Positions 6,207 to 8,856 of a stretch of 8,856 nt of DNA are shown here, piece by piece. Each line of letters opens with the position of its first letter. Within the stretch, counting starts at the first letter, position 1. The stretch spans positions 1 to 8,856 of the forward strand of contig JAHEKB010000079.1 in assembly GCA_024638525.1 (NCBI GenBank), read 5' to 3'. The position numbers were made by a program, and so were the translations under genes. The notes below the pieces were generated by a model. That model made no database searches. It worked only from the letters and a program-made list of their open reading frames with translations, and was not told the origin of the DNA. The stretch is from Bacteroidota bacterium. GTDB lineage: Bacteria > Bacteroidota > Bacteroidia > NS11-12g > UBA9320.

Positions 6207-7021
6207 TGGAGCTCAGTTCTCTCTTTATATTGTTTTTGTTTGGAGTTTTAGGTGGTTTTCTCAGCGGCTTGCTCGGTGTTGGAGGTGGAATCATCTTTAT
6301 TCCCATTTTGAGCTATTATCTAAGGCAGATGGGATTAGAAGGTGAAGAGTTCATTAAATATCTTCTCGCCAATTCTTTCGCCACAATTTTCTTTGCCGGC
6401 CTAATTAGCACCTACAAACAGTATCGCATAAGACAATTTTACCCCAAACAGATTGCGCTGACAGCTGTTCTAGCTATGGTGAGCAGCACACTGGTCAGTT
6501 ACGGAATCACAAGGGGAGATTGGTACAACAAAAAGGCCTTCAGTATCATCTTCTTAGCACTGTTGATTTTCAGTGTATTTAGAATACTGTTGAAAAAACC
6601 CAAAGATGCATTAGAAGTTAAAAAGAGTTCACCAAAAAAATACTTGCTTACTGGTTTACTGACAGGAATTGTAACATCCATGAGCGGATTAGGGGGGGGT
6701 GTTATTATGATTCCCTTGTTTAATCAATACGTGAAAATTGATATGAAATCTGCATCGGCAATTTCTATTGGGGTAATTCCGCTAATACTAATACCGGTAT
6801 TAATCACCTATATGTTTGCAGTACCCGACCAGTTTATAGTGTCCGATCAATTGGGCTATGTTCTTCCAACGGTCTTTTTTCCCATGGTAGCCGGTTTGCT
6901 CTTTGCTGCTCCCTTGGGGGTTGCTGCCGCACAAAGAACAACAGATAAGGTCCTTAAATTTATATTTGCATCACTTGTTATAATCGTAATATTCAACACC
7001 ATTGCTACACTATTTAAATAA
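6206..7021 (+). CDS. TauE/SafE-family membrane transporter (DUF81)
   Basis: A 271-residue, very hydrophobic protein with about eight predicted transmembrane segments. It carries the internal duplication typical of the TauE/SafE family: GFLSGLLGVGGGIIFIP (17-33) and GIVTSMSGLGGGVIMIP (154-170). Characterised relatives export sulfite or other small organic anions from the cytoplasm; the substrate here cannot be read from the sequence. The ATG at 6206 shares its A with the TGA of the protease gene (TGATG), a usual sign of translational coupling; a TTG one codon upstream is a less likely start. The 3' end overlaps the M28 peptidase frame by 20 nt. An eight-G run at 6692-6699 encodes part of the second GLGGG motif. 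Confidence 0.92.
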   Translation: MELSSLFILFLFGVLGGFLSGLLGVGGGIIFIPILSYYLRQMGLEGEEFIKYLLANSFATIFFAGLISTYKQYRIRQFYPKQIALTAVLAMVSSTLVSYGITRGDWYNKKAFSIIFLALLIFSVFRILLKKPKDALEVKKSSPKKYLLTGLLTGIVTSMSGLGGGVIMIPLFNQYVKIDMKSASAISIGVIPLILIPVLITYMFAVPDQFIVSDQLGYVLPTVFFPMVAGLLFAAPLGVAAAQRTTDKVLKFIFASLVIIVIFNTIATLFK

Positions 7022-8702
7022 ATCACATAAATCGCTGGCATTAAGCATCCTAATGCTTTCATCGATTCTTCTGTTTGGTCAAAAACCAAACAAGAAAGAA
7101 AGACAAATGGCCAATAGGGTCAAAGCTCACATAGAATACCTCGCATCGGATGCACTGGGTGGACGTGGAACTGGAAGTGAAGGAGAACAACTATCTGCTC
7201 AATACATCGCTACTGAATTTGAGAAATTGGGATTGGAGCCCAAGGGCGAAAATGAGTATTTCCAAGATATTGACATTACCACTTTAAGGATAGCTCAGGC
7301 AAATACATCCCTGATGATTGGTGATGAAGTCTTAACCCTTTTCCAAGATTTTTACCCTTTAAGTGCAAGCGAAGACCAAGGTTCTTATCGAGGTGCGGCT
7401 ATTAATGTCAAAAGTGGCATCAGTGACGAAAGCCTTAGCTGGAATGATTATGAACATGCGGATGTTGCCGGCAAAGCAGCTTTAATCAAAATAGAAACTC
7501 CAGATCCGAACAATCCACATTCAAAATTTGGGGCTTGGGCAGGATTGGAAAGAAGAGCAGAATTGGCCGTAAAAAAAGGTGCAAAAGCCGTAGTGTTTTA
7601 CACTCATATCAAAGAAAACCAACCAACGGGCGAACTCAAGAAACTCGCTAAGCGAATTGGGGTTCCAATGATACTTGTCAGAAGAGATCTGAGTGCTATG
7701 ATAAGTCCTCAAATTGATCTGACAGTAGACATCATGAGTTTGCAATCAAAAGCGAGCAATGTAATTGGTTATATAGGCCACCAAGCAGAATACACGGTAG
7801 TAATTGGGGCACATCACGACCATTTGGGCCGAGGTGAAAACGGAGGATCCCTCGCTGAAAAAAGTGGAGAGATACACAATGGAGCGGATGATAATGCAAG
7901 CGGTATTGCAGGCCTGATAGAACTCGCCAGAATTATTAGTAACAATCCCAAAATGTTTGCCGGTAATAATTACTTATTCATTGCATTTACTGCTGAAGAG
8001 CTTGGGCTGGTTGGTTCTAAACATTTTGTGGCTCATCCCACTATTCCACTGAACAAGATCAATTATATGCTCAATATGGATATGATTGGAAAATTGGACT
8101 CCACAAAGAAGACCTTGGTGATTAATGGTGTAGGTACAAGCCCCGCTTGGAAAAAAGCACAGAAATCCATCAAGCTCAATGAGAATAAGATTGCGAAGAT
8201 CGTAAGCACAGAAAGCGGGATTGGAGCATCTGATCACACTTCATTCTACTTGGAGGGGATACCTGCGGTCCATTTTTTTACCGGACAGCACACCCATTAC
8301 CACAAGCCTACAGATGATATAGAAATCGTAAACTATAGCGGAGAGGCTTATGTTATACATTATATCTGTCAGTATTTAGAAGAATTGGATGATATGGGAA
8401 AGGTAGAATTCAAAAAGACCAAAGACGAAACCCAGGGCAGGATGCGCTTTAAAGTGTCCCTAGGAGTAATGCCGGACTATATCTACGACGGAGAAGGATT
8501 GAGGATAGATGGGGTTAAAGAAGGTAAACCAGGTGATTTAGCCGGGGTTCAAAAAGGGGATATTGTAACTAGCCTCAACGGAAAATCCATTCTGAATATA
8601 CAGGATTATATGAAGTTGTTAACAGAATTGAATCCAGGTGACAAGGTTCCAATGCAAGTTAAAAGGGGTAATAAATTTATTGATCTAGAGGTTCAGTTCT
8701 GA
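7002..8702 (+). CDS. M28-family zinc peptidase with PA-like insert and C-terminal PDZ domain
   Basis: A 566-residue secreted peptidase. Residues 1-27 look like a signal peptide (K7, H9, K10, then a hydrophobic run to Q27). IEYLASDALGGRGTGS (44-59) is typical of M28 N-termini; a protease-associated-like insert spans about 110-245. The catalytic domain shows all expected residues: H271 and D273 in GAHHDH, D296 in NGADDNASG, E332/E333 in TAEELGLVGS, D360 in NMDMIG, and H434 in HYHKPTDD, enough for a two-zinc aminopeptidase centre. A PDZ domain lies at about 488-566. The start is uncertain: an in-frame stop at 6987-6989 leaves TTG at 7002 as the start that includes a basic n-region, whereas the ATG at 7053 would give a signal peptide without one. 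It overlaps tauE by 20 nt and metF by 1 nt. Likely role: peptide degradation in the periplasm or outside the cell. Confidence 0.93.
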   Translation: MLHYLNKSHKSLALSILMLSSILLFGQKPNKKERQMANRVKAHIEYLASDALGGRGTGSEGEQLSAQYIATEFEKLGLEPKGENEYFQDIDITTLRIAQANTSLMIGDEVLTLFQDFYPLSASEDQGSYRGAAINVKSGISDESLSWNDYEHADVAGKAALIKIETPDPNNPHSKFGAWAGLERRAELAVKKGAKAVVFYTHIKENQPTGELKKLAKRIGVPMILVRRDLSAMISPQIDLTVDIMSLQSKASNVIGYIGHQAEYTVVIGAHHDHLGRGENGGSLAEKSGEIHNGADDNASGIAGLIELARIISNNPKMFAGNNYLFIAFTAEELGLVGSKHFVAHPTIPLNKINYMLNMDMIGKLDSTKKTLVINGVGTSPAWKKAQKSIKLNENKIAKIVSTESGIGASDHTSFYLEGIPAVHFFTGQHTHYHKPTDDIEIVNYSGEAYVIHYICQYLEELDDMGKVEFKKTKDETQGRMRFKVSLGVMPDYIYDGEGLRIDGVKEGKPGDLAGVQKGDIVTSLNGKSILNIQDYMKLLTELNPGDKVPMQVKRGNKFIDLEVQF

Positions 8703-8856
8703 TGCAATTAACAGACCATATTGAAGAAGGCAAAACCTTGTTTTCCTTCGAAGTTTTGCCGCCTCTCAAAGGCAAGGGAATAGATTCACTGTTTAAGGCC
8801 ATTGATCCACTTATGGATTTCAATCCCGCCTTTATTGACGTGACCTACCATCGGGA
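8702..8856 (+). CDS. metF: Methylenetetrahydrofolate reductase, N-terminal part
   Basis: The first 51 codons are present before the window ends. The protein starts MQLTDHIEEGKTLFSFEVLP, followed by PLKGKGIDSLFKAIDPL and AFIDVTYHR. FSFEVLPP matches the SFEFFPP segment of MetF, and E17 corresponds to the catalytic Glu28 of the E. coli enzyme; FIDVTYH matches the following conserved strand. MetF is a cytoplasmic flavoprotein that reduces 5,10-methylene-THF to 5-methyl-THF for methionine synthesis. The ATG shares its A with the TGA of the M28 gene, so it is probably expressed from the same transcript. Full-length family members have about 290-320 residues. Confidence 0.92.
   Translation, partial: MQLTDHIEEGKTLFSFEVLPPLKGKGIDSLFKAIDPLMDFNPAFIDVTYHR

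Noticed and set aside
8273..8279. T7 run in the M28 peptidase gene as a slippage site
   Set aside because: A run of seven is common at this base composition, lies in an intact conserved region, and there is no other sign of phase variation.

Overview
The window looks like chromosomal DNA of a member of the Bacteroidota, probably a flavobacterium-like or cytophaga-like lineage. Three things point there: promoter elements of the TTTG-N19-TAnnTTTG type instead of -35/-10 boxes, A-rich leaders without clear Shine-Dalgarno sequences, and protein sequences (class III PPK2, L34, MetF N-terminus, DUF5004/lipocalin-like lipoprotein) that resemble Bacteroidota versions. The assignment is inferred from the sequence; no database was searched.

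Layout. On the minus strand, bases 1-1175 hold the N-terminal 391 residues of a metallo-beta-lactamase/beta-CASP RNase-like protein that runs off the left edge. A 54-bp divergent promoter region separates it from a plus-strand PPK2-type polyphosphate kinase (1230-2120). Next comes the conserved cluster rpmH (2194-2355), rnpA (2372-2761) and yidD (2745-2975), followed by a small tyrosine-rich lipoprotein (3023-3448) and a TIGR03032/DUF4915-type protein of unknown function (3469-4518). The right half is a tightly packed run on the plus strand: a PDZ-containing S41 C-terminal processing protease (4569-6206), a TauE/SafE-family transporter (6206-7021), an M28 zinc peptidase with a C-terminal PDZ domain (7002-8702), and the first 51 codons of metF (8702 to the right edge). 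These genes overlap by 1, 20 and 1 nt, so they are probably co-transcribed and translationally coupled.

How the genes fit together. rpmH-rnpA-yidD is a housekeeping block: ribosomal protein L34, the RNase P protein subunit, and a membrane-insertion helper. The PPK2 interconverts polyphosphate and nucleotides. The right-hand block combines two envelope proteases with a membrane transporter and a one-carbon metabolism enzyme; the link looks like shared transcription and not a single pathway. No tRNA, rRNA, CRISPR array, insertion sequence, phage gene or convincing rho-independent terminator was seen, and no gene-free stretch exceeds about 75 bases.

Most of the window is ordinary core genome. 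The least explained parts are the TIGR03032-type gene, the tyrosine-rich lipoprotein beside it, the interleaved divergent promoters, and a G8 tract inside the transporter gene. I found no convincing evidence for a wholly new multi-gene system.
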